Origin: Diphasiastrum complanatum
Lineage: Eukaryota; Streptophyta; Lycopodiopsida; Lycopodiales; Lycopodiaceae
Direction: 5' to 3'
Length of the DNA stretch: 64,000 nt
Assembly: GCA_029204225.1 (NCBI GenBank)
Contig: CM055096.1
Span: 34,613,143 to 34,677,142, forward strand
Positions 1 to 11,834 of the stretch are shown here, piece after piece. The translations under genes were made by a program, and so were the position numbers. Under the pieces are notes generated by a model that saw nothing but the letters and a program-made list of their open reading frames with translations, made no database searches and was not told the origin of the DNA. Within the stretch, counting starts at the first letter, position 1; every line of letters starts with the position of its first letter.

Positions 1-350
1 TACCTGCTGATTCTATACCATTGAACGATACACTAACAGCATCGGGAGTCTATCCAAATCTTAATGCAGAAAAACGAAGATATCAGGATATGAGACAATG
101 GATTAAACATCTGCAAGAAGAAGAGAAACTTGAAGTTGCCAAAGTAATAGCTGAAGTTTGGTCTTCACCATTGTAGCCTGCAAGAAATTTACGTACGGAT
201 ATGAATGATCAATTACATCATCACGAAGAACCCTTCAAGATGACTGAATTGAAAGCACCGCATACAGAATTACTCATGAATATTTTGTCTAGCAAGATCA
301 ATATTTCATTGGGAGACTTCCTAAAGTTGGTGCCAAAAGCAAAAGAATCT
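1..350 (+). pseudogene. open-frame fragment, possibly Ty3/gypsy gag-protease linker
   Basis: One frame is readable across this stretch with in-frame stops at about 175 and 350. It is rich in charged residues, and its end (about 270-345) reads like the short leucine-rich linker seen before the protease in some Ty3-type polyproteins (a 'nISLGDFLKLvP' type segment). That assignment rests only on resemblance. The frame is cut by the window edge, so its start is unknown. It abuts a copia RT remnant of a different superfamily, so the two pieces were probably joined by insertion or recombination. Confidence 0.3.
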
Positions 351-352
351 TA

Positions 353-1000
353 GTGCAAAAGTTAGCTCAAGAAGAATCAGAAGACCATCAGGAGCCGCTT
401 TTTTGTGCTGGCGATTCTCTAATGGAGAACCAAACATTAATAGTCACGGAGCTGCCAAAGGACCAAAATCTGATTCCATGCAAATGGATATTCAAGGCAA
501 AGTATGATGCTGAAGGAAAGCTCAATCGCTACAAAGCCAGACTAGTTGCCAAAGGCTACAACCAGATTCCAGATCTGGACTATTCAGAAACCTTCAACCC
601 AGTTGTCAAACATGCTTCAATCTGCCTACTTCTCTCCTTTGCAGCCGCAACAGATCTTGAAGTCCACCAGATGGGTGTGTAGACCGCTTTTCTCAACAGA
701 ACCATCGAAGAAGAAATCTATATGTTGCAGCTGGAGGGATACGAACTCAATGGCACGCAACAACACCTTGTATGCAAAATCCACAAGGCTCTCTATGGAC
801 TTGAATGTCTACTTCAAGTTTGTATCAGATTACTTCATCATCATCACTCTCCATGTAGATGATACACTCTTATTCAGTAACAATCTGAATATGATGAAGG
901 ATACGAAATGCATGCTGGCCCAAGAATACAAGATGACTGACATCTCGGAATCCAAATCCGAAAATTCCGTCACTACCTCATGAAAATGCACTTTGCATTT
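353..1000 (+). pseudogene. Ty1/copia reverse transcriptase fragment, frameshifted
   Basis: The first frame (to about 680) carries the start of the copia RT domain: 'CKWIFKAKYDAEGKLNRYK', then 'ARLVAKGYNQ', then 'DYSETFNPVVK'. Reading then shifts frame (from about 660), giving the 'TAFLN..IEEEIYM' block, and a further frame near 830-960 gives the palm motif as HVDD (normally YVDD) followed by 'TLLFSNN'. At least two frameshifts and internal loss make it non-functional. No LTRs belonging to it are visible. Confidence 0.8.
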
Positions 1001-2067
<1,067 letters not shown>

Positions 2068-2083
2068 CAATAGTAGGTTGCTT

Positions 2084-3230
2084 TGGGGATCGGGATTTTC
2101 GAAAATTTTTGACCCAATGATCGAAATCTAGAATGAGAATTTTTCGATACCGAATCGACTCAAAAAATCTATAATGTATCGATACTTACGATACAAGACC
2201 ACTCGAGAAATTCGTAAGTTTTTGACAATTTTTTGATACGAGATTCACTCAAAAAATTTGTATTTTTTTATACCCAAAATCAAAATTTTTTGATATGAGA
2301 TCAACTCGAAAATTTCAACTTTGTATATTTTCTATATAGTGTAAATTTCGATATTGTCGGTTAGAAATCTGACCCACGATCAAGTGTTAACAGTCCACCT
2401 ACTTTGTACATTCAAAGGTGGTTGTAATAAATGTAGCAGATAGTCGGCTGTCCATTGCCCGTCAATCCCTTCTCTGAAAAATACGCTAAATGTTTTGAGT
2501 AGAAGATTGAAAAAATCCAGTATTGAATTTTTTTGACCCAAAGATCGAAATCCAGAATCAGAATTTTTCGATACCAGATCGACTCGAAAAATCTGTAATT
2601 TTTTTATACCCAAAATCAGAACGTTTTGTTACCTTAAATCAGACTTTTTCGATATGGGACCGACTAGAAAAATTTGTAATTTGTAATTTTTTTATATCAA
2701 AAATCATAAATTTTCAATACGGGAAAAATTCGTAAATTTTCGATACCCAAAACCAAAATTTCTCAATATCCAAAATCAAAATTTTTTGATACCCAAAATC
2801 AGAATTTTTCGATACGGGATCGACTCAAAAAATTGGTAGTTTTTTGATATTCAATATTAGAATTTTTTGATACCCAAAATCAAAATTTTTCGATACGGGA
2901 TCGACTCGGAAAAATTGTAAATTTTCGATACCCAAAAATTCAGAATTTTTGATATCCAAAATTACAAATTTTTGATACGGGATGAACTCAAAAAATTTGT
3001 AAATTTTTGATATCCAAAATTAGAAATTTTCAAAATCCAAAATTAGAATTCTTCAATACTCAAAATTCGTAATTTTTGAAAACCAAAAATCAGACTTTTT
3101 TGATACCCAAAATTAGACTTTTTCAATACCCAAAATTAGAACTTTTTGATACCCAAAATCGACTCGAAAAATTTGAAATTTTTCACTACCCAAAATCAGA
3201 TATTCTTGATGCCCAAAATCAGACGTCCTC
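2084..3230. repeat. degenerate A/T-rich minisatellite built on GATACCCAAAATCAGAATTTTT
   Basis: For over 1.1 kb the sequence alternates two related words: 'GATACCCAAAATCAGAA' plus a T-run, and 'GATACGGGATCGACTCGAAA' plus 'AATTTGTAATTTTT'. Each recurs many times with point changes and small indels, so the basic period is about 21-23 bp with a looser higher-order unit. The array also contains unrelated sequence around 2340-2510. There is no coding signal. Confidence 0.85.
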
Positions 3231-3343
3231 TCACCGTATTTTGCCACGTACACATGCACACATACATTGGCCACCCGTCAACGACCATCGGCTTTTCTTC
3301 TAAACCATCGTTGTTCGCCCGTGAACGACGGACGCTCTTTACT

Positions 3344-3345
<2 letters not shown>

Positions 3346-3411
<66 letters not shown>

Positions 3412-3452
3412 TATACATACATACATACATATACATATATACATATATATAC
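3346..3452. repeat. (AC)n / (ATAC)n compound microsatellite
   Basis: A pure AC run grades into ATAC and AT-rich tetranucleotide units before ending at a TACTAG. The immediate flanks share the text 'gtgaacgacggacgctc' and its approximate inverse ('gagtggccgtcgttgacgg'), so the tract sits between short imperfect inverted repeats. Confidence 0.95.
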
Positions 3453-3529
3453 TAGTAATGAGTGGCCGTCGTTGACGGGCAATGGAGGCCGATCTAGGTG
3501 GTGGCCGATGATTTGGATGTCGGCCGATC

Positions 3530-3752
3530 TCGCATCTATGTATGTGTGTGTATTCATGATAATTCATATATCTATGCATGCGTGTATGTATGAGTGAGAG
3601 TGTTCATGTATGACTGAGTGTGTGCACGCGTGTGTCAATGTGTACATGTATGTGTTTGTACATGCATGTGCATGTGCAATGTGTACATGTATGCGTATGT
3701 GTGAGAATGTGTGTAGATATATGTGTATGTGTGAGAATGTACGTACATTTCA
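3530..3752. repeat. cryptic TG-rich simple repeat
   Basis: Interspersed TGTGTA, TGCATG and TGAGTGT words without a strict period, likely a decayed (TG)n tract. Open frames across it are Cys/Val or His/Thr low-complexity artefacts. Confidence 0.8.
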
Positions 3753-4038
3753 AAAGACCATGCTTTGAATTTCAAAATTTTAATATGTGGTTTATAATCA
3801 ATCACATGCAATGCAAACTTCAAAAGATTAGCCACTTTGAGCTATTTATGCGTACAAACATGTAAAGCCATTCTATGTGTAGAATACATGTAAAACCACA
3901 TATTCACTATGAAAAATGTGTGAAAGATGCATTAGTATGGGTACAACATTTAGTTAAGTGCAAATCAATCAAGAAAGGAAGACATTCCACATACATAAAA
4001 TTTAGAAAAACGAATCTATTATATTTTTATTAAAAAAC
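3753..4038. other. no gene recognised
   Basis: AT-rich sequence between the TG-rich tract and the Helitron tail. The 3' end of the Helitron should lie here or just below, but I could not find a convincing terminal hairpin followed by CTRR on the minus strand. Confidence 0.4.
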
Positions 4039-4272
4039 TCAATAATTTTCAAAAAATTCTTCCCACAAATCACATCCAAAGCCTTGGGAGCACACCAAGG
4101 TATCTATCATATGTGACGCATCAGTAATATCTACAACCAATACTACTCTATAAATGTATGTTAGATTTGTACTAACAAATCCACATCTAATAACATATGG
4201 TGGTCTCATGGAATCAAATATCCGACATCTTGTAAATCCTTTAAAAACTCCGTGTATAGCTGCAACAACCAA
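4039..4272 (-). pseudogene. possible RPA-like OB-fold fragment downstream of the Helitron helicase
   Basis: A 77-residue minus-strand frame contains '..YRVVLVVDITDAS..IDTLV', resembling the beta-strand pattern of replication protein A C-terminal OB folds (a V.D.TG.. core). Plant Helitrons often encode RPA-like proteins beside Rep-helicase, and this piece lies just downstream of the helicase on the same strand. The match is weak. It could instead be unrelated AT-rich open sequence. Confidence 0.3.
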
Positions 4273-4730
4273 ATAATTGTGCAGATGTGTTCGTCATTGC
4301 GCAAAACAAACTGCTCCATAAATTCCCGCACAAAAGTTCGTCAATTGACAATGACCTTCACCATCTGAAAAAACATACACACTCGTTAACTTAATGCAAT
4401 TATCTAAAACATAGTCAATAGCAAGTTGGAATGAAGATACTCACTCGTTCCAACAACCTACTTGACGAAATCTACAAAATAGAAACACGATGTTAGTATA
4501 AGCCTTATGTCAAATCAAATACTGAACTTGAAATCCTGACTGTGTCCAAGAACCTCCTTCTACACACCCTTCTCCGTGTACAAAATTTGACACATTTTTC
4601 TCTCCAAATCTAATCGTAACTCTACCTCTAATACTACCCTACATCCCAATTGCTAAGTCTAATGCCAATTCTAACTCTAACTTTACCTTGTATTTTGAAA
4701 CCATAAACCATAAACATCACTTCAAACTTA

Positions 4731-6474
4731 CTAGTACAACACTTCAATGTTCTGAGTGTACCTCGCCACTCCATCCACATCCGTAAATCGATTGTCCTTG
4801 TCAGTAATCATCACACGAAGACTTGCTGCATTTCGCAATCTCGAAAGTGCAACATACAGCTGCCCATGACTAAACACAGGCCGAGGCAAATACAATCCAA
4901 TCGTGTCCATAGTTTGCCCTTGTGCTTTGTTTATTGTCATAGCAAATGCTGCTCTGATAGGAAACTGGACCCTCTGCAATTCAAATGATATGTTCGAATC
5001 GCTTGGCACTATAGGGATATGTGGAATAAGGACTCTACTCCCTATATTCTTCCCAATCACTATCTCCACCTCTATGACCTGTCTACCCAATCTGAGGATG
5101 ATCAATCTTGTGCCATTGCACAATCCCTTGTGCAATGCTATCGATCGTAACAACATCACAATCATCCCAATCTTCAGCACCAACTTATGTGGAGGACACC
5201 CACTCGGTTGCAGGCTATTCAAATACTCTATAGGGTGGACATTAGAGCCCTCACACTCAACAACACTATCAGCACTATAAAAAGTGAAAATGTCACCCGA
5301 AAGCTGCTCAACAACCCTCACATTGATCACATCCACATCTTTGTTCAATGGGGTCAATATTGCATGACTCCTCAAAAACTCAACATCCTTAAAACGTCGC
5401 GCAACATCAGGAAATGTGAATGAAATCAAGCATCCTTAGGCACATGCCCTCTGGTAAGAAAATCAAGTCCAAATCGCGATGCATGAATGTGGGCTCACGA
5501 CCATCTCCCACACTCAACAAATAATCTGCAAACCTCAACTGCTCATCCTTATCGCCACCCTCCACGCCCATGACGCGCATGCTCTTTGTCAATTTGTGCA
5601 CCTCCATGTGTTTCCACAAACGGGAACACTTCAGCGAAGCCTTGACAGTCAGCACCTGACTATCGGTACCACTGGTAGAATTTGTCGAAAATCACCCCCA
5701 AAAACAACTGGAACTCCTCCAAATGGAGCGTCGATACTCAATATATCTCGCAGAGATCGATTTACACACTCTATAACATACTTAGGCACCATGGGAGCCT
5801 CATCTCAAATGATCAGTCGACTTGTCATCAAAAGCGTACCTAACACAGATTGCTTAGAAATGCTGCATGTCGAGCTCTCATTCAATTCCGTCGGTCCTAC
5901 CACCTTTCATCAACGGTGTAGCAATCCCACACGATGCAACTGCCAATGCTATCCACCCTTGTGCATGCATGTATGACAACATGACAATATACAAGTGCGT
6001 CTTGCCTGTACTACCCGGACCATCTACAAAAAACACTCCATCCACTCTCCGAACAACATGCTCACATATTACACGGTTGAAAATCTTTTGCTGATCCACG
6101 TTCAATCTCTTGGTGTCAACTTGAACCTGTGAAGGATTCTCGTCGACAAACATCTCCTCGCGAAACAATGGAGATGAACCAAAATCGACATCGGGGACCC
6201 TAAACCCAAAATTCACCAACGACTTTCCAACTGTCTGCATGTGTGACTCCACATCAAGAACAACTCTGTCTACTAAAACATGACTCACAGAAATGGTCTC
6301 GCATGTTATTGGTTGTCCCAACTCATGCGCATAATCCTCAACTAAATGTGGCTCTATGCTCCTCCAGAGCTCCAATGGGTCGGAAGGGGCACATGTCAAA
6401 AGAAACACAACGAACATGAGATGAAGCTGTGACGGAGTGCCCATGACATTGCCTCGCGCAAGCAAATACTCCAC
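4731..6474 (-). pseudogene. Helitron Pif1-type helicase domain (fragmented)
   Basis: Superfamily 1B DNA helicase of the Helitron transposase, which unwinds donor DNA during rolling-circle transposition. The Walker A motif is visible as GPGSTGKT (about 5999-6022). The C-terminal end (4731-5429) keeps 'MTINKAQGQTMDTIGLYLP' and 'HGQLYVALSRLRN', the last helicase motifs of the family. Between them (5407-5900) the frame changes at least twice and part of the central domain is hard to follow. The upstream segment to 6474 belongs to the linker that precedes the helicase. It cannot make an intact protein as it stands. Confidence 0.85.
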
Positions 6475-8149
6475 TCATTTGCGTCATTTATCAAAAGTCT
6501 ATGTCTGCAAGCATCGTTGAACGAGTAAAACAACTCACCATCAGCCGTGCACAAGCCTTCAAAGTTGGTTGCACCTCTGACATGAGCCAAAAGAACTCGC
6601 ATATAGAACCTCTCCCCTTCGGAGGGGTGTACAAAATACATACGACCAATGGTAGGGGTTGTCTGCATGTTGATTCGACGGGTCCACCTACGCATTCTCT
6701 TGTTGTACCAATACTACCTCGACAAGTCCTGGTACAACAACTCTCGATCCTCTGAATTACCACTTTTGTTTAGCTCAAAGAATATTGTCAAAGTGGTACC
6801 TGAACGCGCATCTACGACCTCCTCTAAATCCACTCCCTCACTAAAGTACACCAATTCTTGTCCAGGGAGATGAACTGCCAACCGAGTCACCACGGGCTTA
6901 TGAGCACCCATAGAAAGCCCCAACAATCACCAACATGACTCACTGGCTGAGAAGTATCGAGCATTAACGAATTGCTTTATCTCATTTACCCGTCCTGATG
7001 TCTAACCACCGCCCTCTACAGCCCCCACCGTAATTATATCAGGTCCCTTGTACATGTACTTGTACAAATACTTCACACTACGTATATGTACACATACCTG
7101 CATGTTCAAGTGGCACTGAAAATGTAGTGTCAACCACCTGTTGTGCAGTACAACTCACATGTTATCTAACTCTACTCCATGTGAATGCACCGTCACTCCG
7201 TTCTCCCTCCACCTATATGAAACATACCCCTTCACCACTGGTGTTTCATCAATGAAATTTCTTGGGTAGTTCTTCGAGCATTTTCGCCCTTCATGCACTG
7301 GGCATTTGGAAAGGATGTTCCGCATGGACCGTGCATCATAGATCTCGTAACTATCTCGTACAACTCCGGATCTTTCTCCTTCATAGGAATCTCTGAACAC
7401 ACAGTACGAACGTAATCTCCAACCATGATGGGTTTGCTCCGCTCCTCCAATATAATCAAAAGGTGGGCATGAGGCAATCCTCCCTTCTGGAATTTCACGA
7501 CATGCAGCCTCCCTATAATGCGCCCAAAAATACCATCGTTTTTTAGTAGGTCGATCAAATGTTGAAGCTTCATGCCAAAAACTCTCGATACCCATCAGGC
7601 CCATCTACAGCTCTCTGTTGGAATTGCAACTCTCTCCTCACCTCCAACCAATTTGGGTTTGCCGTCATCATGATAAACAAATCAGGAGAACCCAACTCCC
7701 TAACGATGGCCATGGCATCTTGGTATTGCTGATGCATATGACGCGGTGAACCGATGTATGAAGATGGAAGCACTACTCGTGTTCCTATGTCGCTAGAGGA
7801 ATGAGCTCCCACGACATCAACAATACCACTACGAATTTTTCTACAAAAACTGTGTTGATTATTGTAGTAGTAGCTCATGTTATTTTGCACCATCTTTGTC
7901 TTCCACTCAAATGGATCGGTGAAACATGCTCTGCACGAACCTATAAATGATAGCGGTAAAACTCTCGAATGGTGACGACTTTGTGACTACCCTCTATATA
8001 CTCTTCAAAGGCATCAGAAAGTGCACCATTATGGACATCATCATCGGCACGTGTGTCATCTCTGACGTGCACATGTGGGATTTCTGGATAGAACCCATCG
8101 GTCCCAAATGAAAATAACAGTCAAAATGCAATGCATCATATCACGAATG
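6396..8149 (-). pseudogene. Helitron Rep (HUH endonuclease) and linker region, fragmented
   Basis: The piece at 7570-7893 has 'VVLPSSYIGSPRHMHQQYQ' and 'PDLFIMMTANPNW', the block just before the nuclease. The HUH metal-binding motif is in 'GGLPHAHLLIIL' (His-Ala-His near 7463-7471). After an in-frame TGA near 7151 the catalytic two-tyrosine region follows in the same frame as 'VKYLYKYMYKGPD' (7040-7081). Segments at 6396-6926 give the downstream 'HLPGQELVYF' and 'IGRMYFVHPSEGERFYMR' blocks in other frames. Key catalytic residues survive but the frame does not. Confidence 0.88.
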
Positions 8150-8546
8150 TGTCATGTGCCAAATCTAAGCAAATAGCAATTACAACGGAAGTAAAGCTAA
8201 GAGCAAGAAAAGTACAAAGCATTCAAGATAACATATCAATAGAAAGCTAGAAACATGGAGATCTCAATGGAATCACATTAGCAATGAAAAGATGAGTACA
8301 AGATATGAACATGAGCATGGATTTATGTAGGTAGGGCACATGAGACCTAGAAATGGAGATCCCTATGGCTCACATTCACAAGGAAGCATTGGGCCCTTGT
8401 TGGCCTATTATCCTTATTAATTACTTTGGAGGGCCTAAAGAGGGAATCGCCTTGTTCTTAAGGCTAATAGCTCCTTTTGGCCTACAAAGCTTACAATGGA
8501 TATTATATCACCTTGAAAAGCACTGATGTACTAAAAGTACATGACA
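8150..8546 (-). repeat. 3' LTR of the gag-only element (internally deleted)
   Basis: 397 bp, TG...CA bounded. Compared with the other LTR it lacks about 130 bp: after 'cacattcacaaggaagc' it jumps directly to 'attgggccc'. Otherwise the two align throughout with scattered changes. Confidence 0.88.
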
Positions 8547-8560
8547 CTCCCCCTACTTAA
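8547..8560 (-). promoter_or_regulatory. polypurine tract next to the 3' LTR
   Basis: On the minus strand AAGTAGGGGGAG directly precedes the LTR start TGTCATG. This is the usual plus-strand primer site for LTR elements and it fixes the element's direction. Confidence 0.75.
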
Positions 8561-8639
8561 ATATTTTTGTCCTAAAAAATGAAGACGCTTGTCTGATCAG
8601 TTTGATTGCCTTGATTAAGTAGTCATGATTGAGGATGTG

Positions 8640-9124
8640 TCATCCAAAAACAATTATTGCCTCTTTACAAATCCAAAGCTGTTGAATTGAAGTCGTTTTG
8701 TTGGCTTCATACTGTAATTCTTGTTCCCATGGATGGTTGAAGAAGAGTTTGATGAAGCACCATATTGCTTGTTGGCAACCAATCTGTATGGAAGGGACAA
8801 AGTGCATCACCGCAATATCCTCTTTTGTCTGCTTCCTCGACATCAGAACAAATTGGATGCTTATCCAATTCCCTTGGATTCTTGGTTTTGTGTTGCATCT
8901 GGCTCTTCTACCGTAGCTAGCAATCCATGTTGTTTAACCAACTTGATAAAGAACATTATAATTCTTCCATGAGCAATGGTAGTCATGAATTGTTGTTCAA
9001 ATATAAATACTCTATACAAAGTAGTCGGCATGAATATTGCAATTCGGTCGTATGGTGAAACGTAATTCTGGGCATATTGTTGACCGAAATATATTTTTTC
9101 AAATCTAGTCAATACGTCATTCAT
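8640..9124 (-). pseudogene. unidentified minus-strand open segments in the gag-only element
   Basis: Two overlapping frames (8861-9124 and 8640-8898) follow the larger unidentified ORF. I do not recognise a family. They may be the frameshifted C-terminal continuation of that ORF, because they directly follow it and end close to the polypurine tract. Confidence 0.3.
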
Positions 9125-9771
9125 AGGTGGTTGTGAATATTTGACCTGATTGACCTCAAAATGGACTCTTGTTTCGAAATATAAAATTTGTAGTTGTCCA
9201 TATAAATCGTTGAAGCATCAATCTCAATTAGTGAAAATACATTCCAAAGTTGAACTAGAGATTTGATGGTTCGATTCTTCCAAATAGCCATTGATGAATG
9301 ATCATTGTTGACATTACTCAATTGAAGATTGATCACATTAGAGTCCATTGAGCAATGTAAACTTCTCCAAAGAAACTGATATAGATTGATGGCATATTTT
9401 AAAATCAGCTTCCTATAGAGTGTTGGCTGACTGAGAAAATGTTCCCAATCATTATTCACATCCATACATTCTGCATATGCACGTGAATTACAATTTGGCT
9501 TCTGAGTTTTGGAGAATCCATAGAAAATGGGTTCTCCAACTGAAGTCACTCGAAGATCTTGTAAAATGGATCTTTGAGGCATTGAACAATAATCCAAGGT
9601 ATTGATACAAGTTGGATTTATATGGAATAATGAAATCTCTTCATTGCAGACAATATCCTTGTTGAATACCTCATACTCCATTAGATTGTTGTCAAAAATA
9701 AAAACATTCTCAAAAGCTCCCAAATCAAATTGAATTGATTCGTAGATCGGATCCTTTAAATAGCCTTTCAA
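9121..9771 (-). CDS. unidentified ORF inside the gag-only LTR element
   Basis: A 216-residue frame, the longest in this element, lies where pol would normally be. It has no RT (YVDD), integrase (HHCC, DD35E), protease (DSG) or RNase H signature that I can see. It is rich in Asn, Tyr, Leu and Ile, has no clear signal peptide or long hydrophobic segment, and contains 'IYGFSKTQKPNCNSRAYA'-like text with no family I know. Its start may be artificial, because the preceding acidic region (9960-10240) reads open in an adjoining frame. Possibilities are an unrecognised accessory gene or captured host sequence. Confidence 0.4.
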   Translation of the reverse strand: MKGYLKDPIYESIQFDLGAFENVFIFDNNLMEYEVFNKDIVCNEEISLFHINPTCINTLDYCSMPQRSILQDLRVTSVGEPIFYGFSKTQKPNCNSRAYAECMDVNNDWEHFLSQPTLYRKLILKYAINLYQFLWRSLHCSMDSNVINLQLSNVNNDHSSMAIWKNRTIKSLVQLWNVFSLIEIDASTIYMDNYKFYISKQESILRSIRSNIHNHL

Positions 9772-9959
9772 TAGCCATGGAATGTCGGTGTCATATAGTC
9801 CTCAATCTAGAAGCTTGGTGAATGCCTTGATCGACTTTCTTTAAGCATAGCAATGTTCCCAATCTGACGATCCATAGTTGCTTGTTCATTGACCAAATTA
9901 CGGCATCGATGTAGGTCAAGTTTTAGACTTTGATGGTCGAAGTGAAACTCAAAAGGATG

Positions 9960-10240
9960 TTCAATTATCTTCACCTCCTGATCTTGATCTTGACTTTCAT
10001 CTGAATCCAGATTTTCACCATTTCTTGTTGCAACTTGATTCGAATCTTAAATTGGACTTTTGTTGCCTGCAACTGTATCTGGATCTGGGACTTGACTTTC
10101 GTCGTCACTTTGCGCATCTGACTCAATGTCATCGTTTCGATCATCTGCTTCGTCATTATCACTTTGCTCATTTTCATCTTAAAAAATTTCTTCACTTTCA
10201 TGTACCTGTTTTGGTTGTCGATCCATTGATGCTTTAGTGT
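9960..10240 (-). pseudogene. acidic, low-complexity C-terminal extension of the gag region
   Basis: In one minus-strand frame the stretch is dominated by Asp, Glu, Asn, Gln and Ser ('DNDEADDRNDDIESDAQSDD' type). In the neighbouring frame the same bases give Lys/Met/Ile. Acidic tails of this kind follow gag modules in some LTR elements. No zinc knuckle is present. Confidence 0.4.
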
Positions 10241-10280
10241 ATACACTCACTTTTTGAATCCACATCTTCATTTCTTCAAA

Positions 10281-10818
10281 CTATCTAAATTGTTCTTCTT
10301 TCCTTTCAGCTTCCAACTTAAGTCTTTGTTCTTGTTGCTCATACTTTAAAACATATTCCATAGTTTCCCTTAATCGGAACCCAGGTTGGAGAGAAGTAGT
10401 TTGTAGATAGTTTTCTACAATGCTCCGATATTGAGGTTGTAAACCATATATATAGTATTGTACAAGATATACTTCTCCGTAATCGAATACTGGGACCATT
10501 TGTTGGAATTATCTATTGTACTCAGCAACTGTAGTTGTTTGCTCCAAAGAACATGTTCCACCATGACTGAACACGTCCTTGGAAACCTGATAAAGCAAAG
10601 AAAACTATATCACTGTCACCAATACCTCCACTATAGTAGAAGTTACAATCCAAATACTCTAGCCAATTGTCTATATTAATTGAGTGGATGCTACCATCAA
10701 AGGTAGGACTAACATATTCAGACAGTCGTTGGTTGTAATAATAAGGTTTCCGTTGAGCGGTGACTTTCCACCATTTATTGATATGGTTTGTAGATAAGTG
10801 CTCCCAGAGCAAGTGCAC
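10281..10818 (-). pseudogene. gag-like module 2 (retrotransposon capsid domain)
   Basis: The N-terminal half (10522-10740) reads 'FDGSIHSINIDNWLEYLD', then 'FFALSGFQGRVQSWW', a Retrotrans_gag-type core. The C-terminal half (10281-10499, another frame) has the usual 'YYIYGLQPQYRSIVENYL' helix followed by a Gln/Glu-rich coil. One frameshift separates the halves. A second module of the same architecture lies immediately upstream, so this is a tandem duplication of the capsid gene within one element. Confidence 0.65.
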
Positions 10819-11250
10819 GATCCATCATATTGCGCAACTCCATAAAACTAGCGGCATAAATGGATTTGGAAAGAGTTGGTTGAAGCACATTCTTTATAGG
10901 TGTTTGAAGGAAACCCACATAGTAGTTCAAACATTTTCTATACTCAAATTTGGTCTTCTGAACCAATGCCAAGAATTGCTGACTAAATTGTTGTATAGAA
11001 CCAGTTTGTTTGAGAGATTCGAATGATTTCTCATAAATTTGGTAATACTATTGATGAAGCAATTTTGAATTGACTCCAAAGCTTTGTGCTTGAGTATCCC
11101 ACTATGGTCAAACTTGTCCTTGAAAGCACAATGAAGCAAAATAAATTCTATGCTCTTCAGAATAATGGTGATGACAGAAATAAGCTTCCAATTTAGTCAA
11201 CCAATCACAAATGCTGATTGAACTTGGTTGTCCATCAAATGCCAGAAAAA
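10775..11250 (-). pseudogene. gag-like module 1 (retrotransposon capsid domain)
   Basis: From about 11245 the minus strand reads 'FDGQPSSISICDWLTKLEAY', then 'IYFASLCFQGQV' before stops. The C-terminal half follows at 10775-10972 with 'LVQKTKFEYRKCLNYYVGFLQ' and 'NVLQPTLSKSIYAASFMEL', the standard end of a Ty3-type gag. Domain order and key aromatic positions match module 2, but sequence identity is low, so the duplication looks old. Confidence 0.6.
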
Positions 11251-11286
11251 CAAAAAAATATGAAAGCAATAAAAAAAAAATGTTTT

Positions 11287-11308
11287 ATGACATATTTAAA
11301 TATGTCAT
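11287..11308. repeat. perfect 22-bp palindrome spanning the inner 5' LTR edge
   Basis: The half-site ATGACATATTT is followed at once by its exact reverse complement. The inner LTR edge (11303) falls inside it. It occupies the place where a primer-binding site would be expected, and no TGG-type PBS is visible adjacent to this LTR. Confidence 0.9.
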
Positions 11309-11834
11309 GTGCCAAATCCCAACTAACAATAATCACAATGAAGTAAAGCTAGAAGTAAGAAGATAACAAGACAATCATGATAGCATAGCAATAGGAAGCT
11401 AGAAACAATGAGGTCACAATGGACTTGCATTAGCAATGAAAGAAAGAGTACAATCAAGGAAAATGGAGCATTATTCATGTGGATAGGGCACATGAGACCT
11501 AGCAATGGAGATTCCTATGGCTCACATTCACAAGGAAGCTAGAAGCTCTCACTTGCAAATGAGCCAAAAGATTCACAAAATGATGTCTCTTGCCTAGTTA
11601 TAGACAATGCTCTCACTTAACTAAACTTAACTATCTTGAGGGATGGTTATCCCTTGTTAAGTACTATTTAGGCTACATTGGGCCCTTGCTGGCCTATTAT
11701 CCTTATTTATTACTTTGGAAGGCCTAAAGAGGAAACTGCCTTGTTCTTAAGGCTAATAGCTCCTTTTGGCCTACAAAGATTACATTGGATATTATATTTC
11801 CTTGAAAAGAACTGATGTACTAAATTACATGACA
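11303..11834 (-). repeat. 5' LTR of the gag-only element
   Basis: 532 bp, TG...CA bounded, full-length partner of the shorter LTR at 8150-8546. Repeated words GAGCC/GGCC and 'ctaatagctccttttggcctac' occur in both. Confidence 0.88.

Larger units (their letters stand above)
8150..11834 (-). mobile_element. non-autonomous LTR retrotransposon with gag but no pol (TR-GAG/LARD-like)
   Basis: Two direct repeats beginning TGTCATGTGCCAAAT and ending TACATGACA bound the element: 8150-8546 and 11303-11834. A polypurine tract read on the minus strand (AAGTAGGGGGAG) sits directly beside the 8150-8546 repeat, which makes that the 3' LTR and sets minus orientation. Flanking 5-bp duplications (GAATG/AAATG) differ at one base. 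The interior has two tandem gag-like modules, an acidic region and an unidentified ORF. I see no protease, RT, RNase H or integrase. It must have used another element's enzymes. Confidence 0.85.

Noticed and set aside
3146-3579. His-Thr / Cys-Val rich ORFs
   Set aside because: Translations of the AC/TG microsatellite.
5479-5976. Plus-strand ORF of 165 residues
   Set aside because: Antisense shadow of the Helitron helicase region on the minus strand.
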